From Burkholderia singularis (GTDB lineage Bacteria > Pseudomonadota > Gammaproteobacteria > Burkholderiales > Burkholderiaceae), in the NCBI RefSeq assembly GCF_900176645.1, contig NZ_FXAN01000078.1, positions 1-37,132 on the forward strand: 37,132 bases of DNA. Reading direction: 5' to 3'. Made by a program: the position numbers and the translations under genes. The notes under the pieces are model-generated. The model ran no database searches. It worked only from the letters and a program-made list of their open reading frames with translations, and was not told where the DNA came from. This document shows, piece after piece, positions 9,142 through 18,250 of this stretch; position 1 is the first letter of the stretch, and each line of letters starts with the position of its first letter.

Positions 9142-10317
9142 ATGGAAACGACTCCGTTTTCCGCATTGAAAGCACTATGCGGATTCATCCTTCGCACGTC
9201 GAAACGGGCAGCATTGCCGGTCGCCGCGGCGTCCGCGCTCGTTATTTCGCCGCTTGCCGCACACGCCGGCCCGTCAGGAACCAAGCATCGTCCGGCCGCG
9301 TCCGCACGAGGCAAAACACCGGCCAACGTATCGGCCAACGCATCGATCAGGAAAGCCAGTTTTCATCGCGAACCCGGCCATCCGGTGCCCGCGGCACATG
9401 CGCTCGCAACCACGCCACCCGCCGCCCGCCATTCGAATGCACGGCATGACAAGCCAACAGGCACCGTCCGCCGGGCCGCATTCACGCCGCGCCATGCGCT
9501 GACCGCCCGCCCGTTCGATTCGGAGGACGAATCGCTGCCGTTCGGTCTGCATTCGAACATCGTCTACATGATCGATCAGAGCACCGGCGAAGCGCTGTTC
9601 GACAAGAATTCACAGACGGTCACGCCGATCGCGTCGATCACGAAGCTGATGACCGCCATGGTCGTGCTCGATTCGAAAGCGCCGCTCGACGAGTTACTCG
9701 AAGTCACCGACGACGATCGCGATCAGGAAAAATTCACGAGTTCGCGCCTGTCGATCGGCTCGACGCTGACCCGCAACGACATGCTGCACATTGCGCTGAT
9801 GGCCTCGGAAAATCGGGCGGCCGCGGCGCTGTCGCGCTACTATCCCGGCGGCCGCGAAGCGTTCATCGACGCGATGAACCGCAAGGCACGCGAACTGGGC
9901 ATGGTCGACACGCACTTCGAGAATCCGGCCGGCCTGTCGAAATACAACGTATCGACCGCGCGGGATCTGGCGAAAATGGTCAATGCGGCCTACCAGTATC
10001 CGTTGATCCGCCAGTATTCGACTGATGTCGACTACGAAGTGGACACCGGCCAAGGCGTGCTCTACTACCGCAGCACGAATGCGCTGGTGCGCGACGGCGA
10101 CTGGGACATCGGCGTGCAGAAGACGGGCTACATCAAGGAATCGGGCATCTGCCTCGTCATGCAGACGACGATCGACAACCGTCCGGTCGTGATGGTGCTG
10201 CTTGATTCCGGCCGCCGGCATGCCGATTTCTTCGATGCCGCGCGACTGCGCACGATGCTGACGTCGGGCACCCTTCCTGTTGCGACACAAGCCGACGCAT
10301 CGGCAAGCGGCGGCTGA
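9142..10317 (+). CDS. pbpG: D-alanyl-D-alanine carboxypeptidase/endopeptidase, peptidase S11 (PbpG/PBP7-like)
   Basis: This 391-residue cell-wall enzyme acts in the periplasm on peptidoglycan peptides. A signal sequence runs to about residue 42 (AAHA). Residues 43-135 form a low-complexity His/Arg/Ala/Pro-rich linker. The S11 domain follows with all three active-site motifs: S165-I-T-K168, S222-E-N224 and K327-T-G329. The SITKLMTAMVV wording is characteristic of PBP7/PbpG endopeptidases. The start at 9142 is chosen because the promoter's start point lies downstream of the alternative start at 9052. The long basic linker is longer than in E. coli PBP7 and might bind wall or membrane polymers; that is inference. 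Confidence 0.9.
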   Translation: METTPFSALKALCGFILRTSKRAALPVAAASALVISPLAAHAGPSGTKHRPAASARGKTPANVSANASIRKASFHREPGHPVPAAHALATTPPAARHSNARHDKPTGTVRRAAFTPRHALTARPFDSEDESLPFGLHSNIVYMIDQSTGEALFDKNSQTVTPIASITKLMTAMVVLDSKAPLDELLEVTDDDRDQEKFTSSRLSIGSTLTRNDMLHIALMASENRAAAALSRYYPGGREAFIDAMNRKARELGMVDTHFENPAGLSKYNVSTARDLAKMVNAAYQYPLIRQYSTDVDYEVDTGQGVLYYRSTNALVRDGDWDIGVQKTGYIKESGICLVMQTTIDNRPVVMVLLDSGRRHADFFDAARLRTMLTSGTLPVATQADASASGG

Positions 10318-10351
10318 ACGCGGCCGCCGTCGAGCGGCGTCTGCGCTGCGC

Positions 10352-10963
10352 TCAGGCCGCAGCCTGATTCAGAAACGGTGCAATGTTCGCGATCGCGCGC
10401 GATACGTAATCGTCCTTCTCGCCCACTGGCGCGACATAGTGAATCGCCTGTTGTGCCTCGTCGAGCCCTTCGACGCGCGCAATCACCCATGCCGCTAGGT
10501 AATGGGACGCCAGACAGCCACCGGCAGTCGCAACGTTGCCGCGCGCAAACAAAGGTTGATCCAGCACCTCGACACCGGCTTCCTGCACCCACGGCTTCGT
10601 CGTTAGATCAGTACACGCCGGCACGCCGTCGAGCAACCCGAGCTTCGCGAGAATCAGCGTGCCGGAACACTGCGCCCCCAGGAGTTGACGCGACGCATCG
10701 AGCCGCAATTGCCCGATCAGTTCGGCATCGGCGGCCACTTGCCGCGTTTGCACGCCACTGCCGACGATCACTGCATCGGCGCGGCAAGCATCGGCAAGCG
10801 ATGCCTGCGCTTCGATCGTCACGCCGTTCATCGACGTGATCCTTGCAGCAGGGCTCGCGATCGACACGTGCCAGCCCGGCTTCTTCACGCGGTTGAGGAT
10901 ACCAAGCGCGATAAACGAATCGAGTTCGTTGAAGCCGTCGAACGTCAGGATAGCGATATGCAT
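10352..10963 (-). CDS. DJ-1/PfpI family protein
   Basis: This 203-residue single-domain protein of the DJ-1/PfpI (class I glutamine amidotransferase-like) superfamily begins MHIAILTFDGFNELD, with the conserved Glu at 13. It has the nucleophile-elbow Cys at 99 within LGAQCSGT. Members include isonitrile hydratases, glyoxalases, chaperones and transcription regulators; no AraC-type DNA-binding tail is present, so it is the enzyme/chaperone form. It converges with pbpG (34 bp apart) and is divergent from the PLP decarboxylase gene, from which it is separated by 350 bp. Substrate unknown. Confidence 0.85.
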   Translation of the reverse strand: MHIAILTFDGFNELDSFIALGILNRVKKPGWHVSIASPAARITSMNGVTIEAQASLADACRADAVIVGSGVQTRQVAADAELIGQLRLDASRQLLGAQCSGTLILAKLGLLDGVPACTDLTTKPWVQEAGVEVLDQPLFARGNVATAGGCLASHYLAAWVIARVEGLDEAQQAIHYVAPVGEKDDYVSRAIANIAPFLNQAAA

Positions 10964-11313
10964 GGGGACATGCCTTATGTATTTTTGCCAGCGAAATGAC
11001 AAGCGGGAAACCGGATGCGGTGTGTTTCGCATTATCGCGTGCTCGCGCAGCGTTATCCTGCGGCAACCCTGCGCCAAACAGGGGGAATTCGCTCGGACAA
11101 CCATCTTATCGGCGATAGTTCGGCTGGATGACATCCGCCTGAGCGCGCGCAGCCGCGTCCGCCGCAGGCAACGTGCGATTCCATACCGCAGCGCCGACGC
11201 TCCCGGCTCGGCGCTGCCCGGCAGCGATCGCACCACAACATGCGGCAGCCGCGATAGCCGCACTGTGCTGAACCCGCGTCTTCCGTCAACCTCATTCGCC
11301 AAGAACACCAAGC
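10964..11313. other. Intergenic region between divergent DJ-1 and PLP-decarboxylase genes
   Basis: No convincing gene. A short perfect palindrome TATCG-G-CGATA lies at 11107-11117. A TTGTCA hexamer close to a TACATA on the minus strand might be a weak promoter for the DJ-1 gene, but the spacing (15) is short. Confidence 0.35.
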
Positions 11314-12705
11314 ATGGACGCCACACTCGCTCACGATCTCGCCGGCATCGAAAACGTCCTGTCGCGAACGCTCGCGCATGCGCTCGACGTGCTCGAGCGC
11401 CTCGACGAACGGCCTGCGGCGCTCGCCCCATCGCCTGTCGCGCCGGCGCAGTTGCCGGAACATGGCCTCGGCTTCGACGCCGCGCTCGACGATTTCCTGA
11501 CACGCTGGGCACCCGGCTTTTCCGGCAGCGCCGGCGCACGCTACCTAGGCTTCGTGACGGGCGGCGCAACGCCAGCGGCGATCGCGGGAGATTGGCTCAC
11601 AAGCGTCTACGATCAAAACCCGACCGCCGGTATCGACAGCTCGGCGCCGGACTTCGAACGCGAAACCGTCGCGCGGCTGCGCGCATTGTTCGGCCTGTCC
11701 GATGCACACCAAGGCGTGCTCGTCACCGGCGCGACCATGTCGAACCTGGTCGGCCTCGCCATCGGCCGCGAATGGCTAGGCGAACGCGCGCCGCATCCGG
11801 TGAACGTGTCGGAAGATGGCGTCGGCGCATTGCCGCCCGTGCGGGTGCTGTCGGGCACGCCGCATTCGAGCATCTACAAGGCGTTGTCGGTGCTCGGCGT
11901 CGGCCGTCGCGCGGTGCAGAAGGTTCCGACGCTGACAGACCGCGAAGCCGTCGACATCGACGCGTTGGAAGCGGCGCTCGCGCGCCTCGACGGTGCGCCG
12001 GCGATCGTCGTCGCGAACGCGGGCACCGTCAACACGGTCGACTACGATGCGCTGCCTGCGATCGCGGCGCTGCGTTCGCGCTACCCGTTCTGGCTGCATG
12101 TCGACGCGGCGTTCGGCGCATTCGCCGCGCTATCGCCGCAACATGCGTCGCTCGTGGAAGGGCTCGACGCAGCCGATTCGATCTGCATCGATCTGCATAA
12201 ATGGCTGAACGTGCCTTATGACGCCGCCGTGCAATTCAGCCGCCGCCGCGATCTGCAAATACGCGTGTTTCAGAATAGCGCCGCCTATCTCGGCACGCCG
12301 GCCGGCAACCCGGATTTCGTCCATCTGACGCCGGAAAACTCTCGCCGGCTGCGCGCGCTGTCGAGCTGGTTCGCACTGGCCGCGTATGGCCGCGACGGGC
12401 ATGCGGAAATCGTTCACCGCAATATCGCGCTCGCGCAGCGGCTCGGCCGGCTGATTGCCGGGCATCCGGGTTTCACGCTGCTCGCGCCGACGCGCGTCAA
12501 CGTCGTGTGCTTCACACTCGCCGGCCAGCCCGACGAAACGCGCATCAATGCCTACGTGCGCGCGGTGCGCGACCTCGCGGACACGTTCGTCACACCAACC
12601 TTTTATGCGGGCGTCTGGGCGCTGCGCGCGGCGTTCAGCAACTGGCGCACCAATGAGCAGGATGTCGAAAGGATTTTCGAATCGCTCGTGCGCGCGCTCG
12701 GGTAG
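11314..12705 (+). CDS. Pyridoxal-phosphate-dependent decarboxylase (group II, aromatic/glutamate-type family)
   Basis: This 463-residue fold-type I PLP enzyme has the cofactor-stacking His at 184 (GTPHSS), the ring-binding Asp at 264 (HVDAAFG) and the Schiff-base Lys at 296 (DLHKWLNVPYD), all in the order of group II decarboxylases. ANAGTVNTVDYD just before them is also typical. Substrates in the family include aromatic L-amino acids, glutamate, diaminobutyrate and cysteine sulfinate; nothing in the sequence selects one. It stands alone on the plus strand and the hydroxyacid dehydrogenase gene follows after 242 bp. ATG 11314 has no strong ribosome site. Confidence 0.87.
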   Translation: MDATLAHDLAGIENVLSRTLAHALDVLERLDERPAALAPSPVAPAQLPEHGLGFDAALDDFLTRWAPGFSGSAGARYLGFVTGGATPAAIAGDWLTSVYDQNPTAGIDSSAPDFERETVARLRALFGLSDAHQGVLVTGATMSNLVGLAIGREWLGERAPHPVNVSEDGVGALPPVRVLSGTPHSSIYKALSVLGVGRRAVQKVPTLTDREAVDIDALEAALARLDGAPAIVVANAGTVNTVDYDALPAIAALRSRYPFWLHVDAAFGAFAALSPQHASLVEGLDAADSICIDLHKWLNVPYDAAVQFSRRRDLQIRVFQNSAAYLGTPAGNPDFVHLTPENSRRLRALSSWFALAAYGRDGHAEIVHRNIALAQRLGRLIAGHPGFTLLAPTRVNVVCFTLAGQPDETRINAYVRAVRDLADTFVTPTFYAGVWALRAAFSNWRTNEQDVERIFESLVRALG

Positions 12706-12947
12706 CCGGCACGGCGCGCGCACCGCGCCGATACCGCCGAACAACGGCCGCCTCGGCGCGCAACGGCCTTTCGCGATGGCCGATTCGCGTCATCGCCGCT
12801 ATCATGATCGAAACCGCGTGCGGACAATCCACGCTCGCTCGGCCTGCTCCCGCCAATCGGCAACGCATCGGCAACGATGCACGACGCAAGCCGGGCGGCC
12901 CGTTGCACTGCGCCCGCGCATTGCCTTCGACCTTCCCCTCATTGCCT

Positions 12948-13850
12948 ATGTCCACCCAATCCCCTGCGCTGAAGATCGTGTTTCTCGATCGTGCGACGCT
13001 GTCGCCCCACACCCGCCTCAAGCCGATTCCATTCCCGCATACGTTGCAGACGTTCGAGCGCACCGGGCCTGAAGAAGTGGCCGAACGGATTCGCGATGCG
13101 GACATCATCATCACGAACAAGGTCAGGCTGAGCGCGCAAGCGCTCGCGCACGCGCAACGCGCACGGATGGTCGCGATTGCGGCAACCGGCACCGACAATG
13201 TCGATCTGAGCGCCTGTGCGGCGCGCGGCATCGTCGTCAGCAACATCCGCGGCTACGCCGTGCATGCGGTGCCGGAACATACGTTCGCACTGATCTTCGC
13301 GTTGCGGCGCAGCCTCGTTGCGTACCGCGATGCGGTGCGGGCCGGCCGTTGGCTGGAGTCCGGCCAGTTCTGCTTCTTCGATTTTCCGATCCGGGATCTG
13401 GCGGGCTCCACGCTGGGTATCGTCGGCGATGGCGCGCTCGGCCGCGCGGTCGCGGGCATCGGGCGCGCACTCGGGCTGCGCGTCATGTTTTCCGCCCACA
13501 AAACGCGCGGCGACGCCGACGCCGGTTACGTGCCGTTCGACACGCTGCTGCGCGACAGCGACATCATCTCGCTGCATTGCCCGCTCACGCCGGCCACCCG
13601 CCACCTGATCGACGCGGCCGCATTCGCGCGCATGGCGCGCCGGCCGTTGTTGATCAATACGGCGCGCGGCGGGCTCGTCGACGAAGCGGCGCTTGCCGAC
13701 GCGCTGCGATCCGGCGTAATTTCAGGCGCCGGATTCGACGTCGTCACGCAGGAACCGCTGCCGGCCGAGCATCCTTTCCAGTCGATCCTGTCGCATCCCG
13801 GCTTCATTCTGACGCCGCACGTCGCATGGGCCAGCGATGAAGCGATGTAG
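12948..13850 (+). CDS. D-2-hydroxyacid dehydrogenase (glycerate-dehydrogenase-like), truncated by an in-frame TAG
   Basis: The 300-residue product is an NAD(P)-dependent 2-hydroxyacid dehydrogenase that interconverts 2-ketoacids and D-2-hydroxyacids. It carries the nucleotide-binding GDGALG at 160-165, the substrate Arg at 240 (NTARGG), the Glu at 269 (TQEPLP) and the catalytic His at 291 (TPHVAW). ATG 12948 is chosen because it begins the family core; an in-frame ATG at 12804 would add a non-family extension. The gene stops at TAG 13848-13850, yet the same frame continues for 25 more codons of family-like sequence to TGA 13926-13928. The missing piece is the terminal helix that packs on the substrate domain, so the protein may be unstable or inactive. 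Confidence 0.82.
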   Translation: MSTQSPALKIVFLDRATLSPHTRLKPIPFPHTLQTFERTGPEEVAERIRDADIIITNKVRLSAQALAHAQRARMVAIAATGTDNVDLSACAARGIVVSNIRGYAVHAVPEHTFALIFALRRSLVAYRDAVRAGRWLESGQFCFFDFPIRDLAGSTLGIVGDGALGRAVAGIGRALGLRVMFSAHKTRGDADAGYVPFDTLLRDSDIISLHCPLTPATRHLIDAAAFARMARRPLLINTARGGLVDEAALADALRSGVISGAGFDVVTQEPLPAEHPFQSILSHPGFILTPHVAWASDEAM

Positions 13851-13967
13851 GCGCTCGCGGATCAGTTGATCGACAACATCGTCGCGTTTCACGACGGCCA
13901 GCCGGCGCACGTCGTCACGGCCGGCTGATGGGCCTCGAACGAGATTCGGCGTATCGTCCGGCGGGCG

Positions 13968-15605
13968 CTACACCTGCTGCTGACGCAGTTCGCGGCGCAG
14001 AATCTTGCCGACCGTCGATTTCGGCAGATCGTCGACGAACACAACGTATTTCGGCACCTTGTAGGCGGCAAGCTCCTTGCGGCAATGCTCGATCACGGCC
14101 TCTTCAGTCAGGCTCGCGTCCTTGCACGGCACGACGAACAGCTTGACCGCCTCGCCCGTCTTGTCGCTTGGCACACCGATGCATGCGCACTCCGCCACGC
14201 CCGGATACGCCGCCGCCACCGCCTCGACCTCGTTCGGATAGACGTTGAATCCCGACACGATGACCATGTCCTTCACACGGTCGACGATTCGTAGAAAACC
14301 GCGTTCGTCGAATGTACCGATATCGCCCGTGCGGAAATAGCCGTCGGTCGTGAACGCCTGCCGGGTTGCCTCGGGTTGGTTCCAATAGCCGGAGAACACC
14401 TGCGGGCCTTTTACGCAGATTTCGCCGGATTCGCCGAGCGCGGCTTCGCTGCCGTCCTCTTTGATCAACTTGACGTCGGTCGACGAAAGCGGCACCCCCA
14501 CCGTGCCAGTGAAGCTCGTGGCCGAAGCCGGATTGAACGAGACGACCGGGCTCGTCTCGGACAGCCCGTAGCCTTCGCGAATGAACGTGCCGGTGACCTC
14601 CTGCCAACGCGCCGACGTGGTCGGCAAGATCGCGGAGCCACCGCCGCCGGACAGCCGCAATCGCGAGAAATCGACGCCCTTGATCGCCGGCTGCATCGCA
14701 AGCGCGGCATAGAGCGTGTTGACGCCCATGAACGAGGTCATCCGCGACTGCGCAATCACGTCGATCAACGCTGGGATGTCGCGCGGATTGGCGACCAACC
14801 AATTCTCGCCGCCGATCGAGAAGTAAGTGATGAAGTTCACGGTCAGCGCAAACACATGATAAAGCGGCAGCGCGGTGACAATCACCTCGTCTTCCTCATA
14901 CACGAGCCCTGCCATCATCTCGCGGAACTGCAGCGTGTTCGCCACCAGGTTGCGATGCGTCAGCGCGGCGCCCTTCGAAAGGCCGGTCGTGCCGCCCGTG
15001 TATTGCAGGAACAGCAGATCGTCCCCTGTCACGTTCGCTGGCTCGAACGCCAGTGCCGCACCTTCGGCAAGCGCTTGCACAAACGCGATCGTATCCGGCA
15101 GACGCGCATCCACTGGCGGCGACGGCAGTGCCGCCGGCGAGCCGTCGCCGACGCCCACGGTCAGAATGTGCTTGAGCCGCACCTCGCCCAGCACGTCGGC
15201 AATGACCGGGGTGCTTCCCGAAAACACGATCAGGACTTCGGCGCCCGCGTCGTTGAGTTGATGCGAGAGTTCGCGAGCCGTATACAACGGGTTCACGTTC
15301 ACCTGCACCGCGCCGAGCCGCGCGATGCCCAGCAATGCGATCGGAAACGCCAGCAGGTTCGGCAGCATCACGGCAACGCGGTCGCCCTTGCGCACGCCGA
15401 GCCGCTGCTGCAGGTAAGCCGCGAGGTCGCGCGACAAACGGTCGACGTCCGCATAGGTTAGCGTTTGTCCGAACGAGCGGAATGCCGGCCGCGCCGCATA
15501 CTTTCGCATCGCGTCGTCGAGCAAATGGGTCATCGAACGATAGGCGTCTGCGTCGATGGTCTCGGGAACGTTGCCGTAACTGGCCAGCCAAGGTTTCGTG
15601 CTCAA
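13968..15605 (-). CDS. fadD: Long-chain fatty-acid-CoA ligase (FadD-like acyl-CoA synthetase)
   Basis: This 545-residue ANL-superfamily enzyme activates fatty acids to acyl-CoA with ATP. Visible motifs are the P-loop YTGGTTGLSKGA, YGLSETSPVVSFNP, the hinge region GYFRTGDIG with DRVKDMVIVSGFNVYP, and the catalytic Lys in PKSTVGKILRREL near the C-terminus. The best start is a TTG at 15605, with ACGGAG about 8 bases upstream and the family-typical opening STKPWLASYG. No ATG lies close enough, and the ORF could only be extended 25 codons upstream into unlikely sequence. It converges with the hydroxyacid dehydrogenase gene. A GGAC-loop hairpin lies in its probable 5' leader. Confidence 0.9.
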   Translation of the reverse strand: MSTKPWLASYGNVPETIDADAYRSMTHLLDDAMRKYAARPAFRSFGQTLTYADVDRLSRDLAAYLQQRLGVRKGDRVAVMLPNLLAFPIALLGIARLGAVQVNVNPLYTARELSHQLNDAGAEVLIVFSGSTPVIADVLGEVRLKHILTVGVGDGSPAALPSPPVDARLPDTIAFVQALAEGAALAFEPANVTGDDLLFLQYTGGTTGLSKGAALTHRNLVANTLQFREMMAGLVYEEDEVIVTALPLYHVFALTVNFITYFSIGGENWLVANPRDIPALIDVIAQSRMTSFMGVNTLYAALAMQPAIKGVDFSRLRLSGGGGSAILPTTSARWQEVTGTFIREGYGLSETSPVVSFNPASATSFTGTVGVPLSSTDVKLIKEDGSEAALGESGEICVKGPQVFSGYWNQPEATRQAFTTDGYFRTGDIGTFDERGFLRIVDRVKDMVIVSGFNVYPNEVEAVAAAYPGVAECACIGVPSDKTGEAVKLFVVPCKDASLTEEAVIEHCRKELAAYKVPKYVVFVDDLPKSTVGKILRRELRQQQV

Positions 15606-16005
15606 CTTGCAGCTCCGTTGCTTCGAATCATGAAAGAAAGACGGGCGGACGCCCGTGCGACGCAAGCGGCAGGGGCGCAATCAATCGGAAAAGAAACGCG
15701 TATCGACGATCCGTCAGCGCCGCCACGAAGGCACACCCGCAATGCGATCACGATACGCGAAAAAACGTTCCCGGCATTTTCCCGCGCGCGCCGCCCCCGG
15801 ACGGCCTGCTTGCTTGCATCGTAAGGACAATGGCGAACGGCAGCCATATCCATCCGGGCCATTTTTCTGGACAAATGCGGTCAATCGGGCCGGTACGCGA
15901 ACAGTAGAATGGTCTATGTCACGCGAACCGGTAACGCCGGCATGCATCGCGCCGGCCGGATCACTAGTCAGACAAAACTCTGCTCGTCGGAAAACGGGAG
16001 GCCCC
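15606..16005. other. Intergenic region between divergent fadD-like gene and small four-Cys protein gene
   Basis: A 6-bp inverted repeat (ACGGGC-GGAC-GCCCGT, 15641-15656) lies 36-51 bases before the ligase start and could be an operator or leader hairpin. A TAGAAT hexamer at 15905-15910 might be the -10 of the plus-strand small gene, but no good -35 is spaced correctly. No gene seen. Confidence 0.4.
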
Positions 16006-16311
16006 ATGTCACGGATATCCAGCGCGTTGGTCGCTATCGCGCTCGTCACACCGCTGCCCGCAATGGCGCTGAATGATGGCGGTGCGGCGCAATACGATCA
16101 ATGCGTCCTGCAAACACTGCGCGAAAGCCGCAACAGCGCGGCAGCGAGCCTGCTGCAAAACGCGTGCGACAAGCTGTACCGCAACGCTGCATTGCTGCTG
16201 CCGCGCGAACGCGCGTATTACGCATGTCTCGTCGATGCGCTGCCGGGCGTCAGAGACAACTTCGCGATCCAGCAAATCGTGACGGTCTGCTCCCGGCGCG
16301 GCGAAATGTGA
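16006..16311 (+). CDS. Small secreted four-cysteine protein (VF_A0006-like family)
   Basis: The 101-residue product starts with a clear signal peptide ending at Ala-Met-Ala (about residue 21). The mature part carries exactly four Cys, in the contexts DQCVLQTL, NACDKLY, YACLVDALPG and VCSRRGE, likely two periplasmic disulfides. The pattern (a Cys followed by a helix, then SAA--LLQNACDKLY) recalls the four-cysteine VF_A0006 family of unknown function. ATG 16006 has GGGAGG about 5 bases upstream; longer in-frame starts upstream lack such a site. It is monocistronic and converges with the SDR gene. Function unknown. Confidence 0.78.
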   Translation: MSRISSALVAIALVTPLPAMALNDGGAAQYDQCVLQTLRESRNSAAASLLQNACDKLYRNAALLLPRERAYYACLVDALPGVRDNFAIQQIVTVCSRRGEM

Positions 16312-16337
16312 TCGCCGTTTCCGCGTCCGCGCCCGCG

Positions 16338-17225
16338 CTAACGCCGCAGCGCCGCCTCCAATTGCGCGCGCACGTCAGGCCGCGCGGCATACGGATCGCT
16401 CGGCGTGCGCGCATGGGCGATATCGTCCAACCGCGCTCTCACCCCGTCGAGCGCATGCGGATGCGAAAAAATATAGAAATCGCCGCGCCGCACCGCATCG
16501 AACGTCACGTCGGCGAGTTGAGCCGCCGTCACGCGCCCCGCGCTCACAGCCCGCTCCAGCAGCGTATAGGCGACCCGCTGCGAATGCGTGCTCAACTGCG
16601 CCGCCTGGCGGCTCATCGATTCGGCAATGCCGGTAGGCACGAAAAACGGGCATAGCACCGAGCTGCGCACTTGCTGCGTGACGAGCGCGAGATCGTGATA
16701 CAGCGTCTCCGACAGCGACACGACCGCATGCTTCGACACGTTATACACGCCGCTAAGCGGTGTATTGACCAGCCCCGCCATCGACGCGGTGTTGACGATA
16801 TGCGCACGGTAGCCGGCATCGCCACGCGCCGCGTCGAGCATTCGCGGAACGAACGCGCGTATTCCGTGAATCACGCCCCACAAATTGGCGTCGAGCACGC
16901 GGCGCCATTCGTCGGCCGACGCCTCCCAGATCAATCCGCCGCTACCGACGCCGGCATTGTTGAACAACAGATGCACCGCGCCATACGTGGCGTATGCCGC
17001 ATCGGCAAGGGCCGCCACCTGCCGTTCATCGCCGACGTCGGTCCGCTGATCGACAAGCTCCGCGCGCTGCGCGCGCAATGCATCGACCGTGGCGGCGAGC
17101 GCGTCGCGATTCACGTCGGCGAGGACGAGCTTCATGCCCAGTCGCGCCGCCGTGTTCGCGAACCCCCGGCCAAGCCCGGAACCCGCTCCGGTGATGACCG
17201 CCACCTTCCCAGCCAGCTCTTCCAT
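16338..17225 (-). CDS. SDR-family oxidoreductase
   Basis: This 295-residue classical short-chain dehydrogenase has the cofactor site TGAGSGLGRG near residues 12-21, NNAGVG near 90, the catalytic Ser in NTASMAGLVN and Tyr/Lys in GVYNVSKHAV. It uses NAD(P)H to interconvert alcohols and ketones. A strong ribosome site (AAGGAG) precedes ATG 17225. It is divergent from the IclR regulator and surrounded by fatty-acid genes, suggesting a hydroxyacyl or related alcohol substrate; that is inference. At 295 residues it is longer than typical (about 250) because of an extended C-terminus of about 40 residues. Confidence 0.86.
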   Translation of the reverse strand: MEELAGKVAVITGAGSGLGRGFANTAARLGMKLVLADVNRDALAATVDALRAQRAELVDQRTDVGDERQVAALADAAYATYGAVHLLFNNAGVGSGGLIWEASADEWRRVLDANLWGVIHGIRAFVPRMLDAARGDAGYRAHIVNTASMAGLVNTPLSGVYNVSKHAVVSLSETLYHDLALVTQQVRSSVLCPFFVPTGIAESMSRQAAQLSTHSQRVAYTLLERAVSAGRVTAAQLADVTFDAVRRGDFYIFSHPHALDGVRARLDDIAHARTPSDPYAARPDVRAQLEAALRR

Positions 17226-17405
17226 GTTTTCTCCTTATCGGTCCGGCGGCGCCATCGCGCCACGAATCGGTGTCCATGTTCACCCAAAGATGCACGCCCG
17301 CCATCCGGCCGGCACGGCATTCAGGACGACGAAGCCCGGCAAGCCTCGCGCCGGCGCGTTCCTGTAGAATCTCCGTTGCACCGCACCGTCCGGCATTTCA
17401 CGTCC

Positions 17406-18224
17406 ATGGGCAACCCGAAGCGCGACATCACCTCCCTGCTGCCGACTCCCGCCGAAGATCATCCGCAGTTCGTCACCGCGCTCGCCCGCGGCATGGCCGT
17501 GCTGCGCTGCTTCACGCGCGGCCAGCGATATCTCGGCAATCAGGACATCGCACAACGCACTCAGTTGCCGAAACCAACGGTTTCGCGTCTCACGTTCACG
17601 CTGACGCAGCTCGGCTATCTGCATTACTCGGCCGATCTCGAGAAATACTCGCTCGGCGTCGGCGTGCTGAATCTCGGACATGCGTTCCTGCAAAACAACG
17701 ACGTGATCGACGCTGCCCATCCGTTCCTGCTCGACTACGCGAAGCACACGCAGGCGGCGGCGATGCTCGGCGAATTCGACGGCAAGCAGATGATCCTGCT
17801 CGACATTTGCCAAGGCGACCCGCTGTTCCAATTGCGGCTCGAACCGGGATCACGCGTGGCGCACGGCACGACCGCGCTTGGCCGTGCGCACCTCGCCGCG
17901 CTGCCGCCCGAGCTGTTCCAGCGCTACCTGGCGACGACCGAGGCCGGCTGCCCGCCGCAACAGTGGCCCGCGCTGAAGGCAGGAATCGTTGCCGCGCGCG
18001 ACGACTACGAGCGTCTGGGCTTTTGCGTGTCGTTCGGCGACTGGTCACCCGATCTGTTCGCGGTCGGCGTGCCGATGGTGTCGGCCGACGGATCGCGCAT
18101 CCTCGCCTTCAACTGCAGCGGCCGCCTGTCGACCGTCACGCGCGATCGGTTGATCGACGATTTCGGGCCGCGGCTCGTCGCGCTGCGCGACGAGGTGTTC
18201 GAACGCGTCGGCGGCCAGTTCTAG
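17406..18224 (+). CDS. IclR-family transcriptional regulator
   Basis: The 272-residue protein has an N-terminal winged helix (residues about 22-85, with LPKPTVSRLTFTLTQLGYL as recognition region) and a C-terminal ligand-binding domain ending in the usual LIDDFGPRLVALRDEV. IclR proteins sense small acids and often repress catabolic operons. It lies in the middle of the acyl-CoA cluster and is divergent from an SDR gene. It is the prime candidate to bind the paired inverted repeats found between the divergent acyl-CoA dehydrogenase genes, though no copy of that repeat is seen at its own promoter. ATG 17406 is preferred because upstream extension is not family-like. Confidence 0.88.
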   Translation: MGNPKRDITSLLPTPAEDHPQFVTALARGMAVLRCFTRGQRYLGNQDIAQRTQLPKPTVSRLTFTLTQLGYLHYSADLEKYSLGVGVLNLGHAFLQNNDVIDAAHPFLLDYAKHTQAAAMLGEFDGKQMILLDICQGDPLFQLRLEPGSRVAHGTTALGRAHLAALPPELFQRYLATTEAGCPPQQWPALKAGIVAARDDYERLGFCVSFGDWSPDLFAVGVPMVSADGSRILAFNCSGRLSTVTRDRLIDDFGPRLVALRDEVFERVGGQF

Positions 18225-18250
18225 CGCGTGCGCGCACCGCGGCGCGCCAT

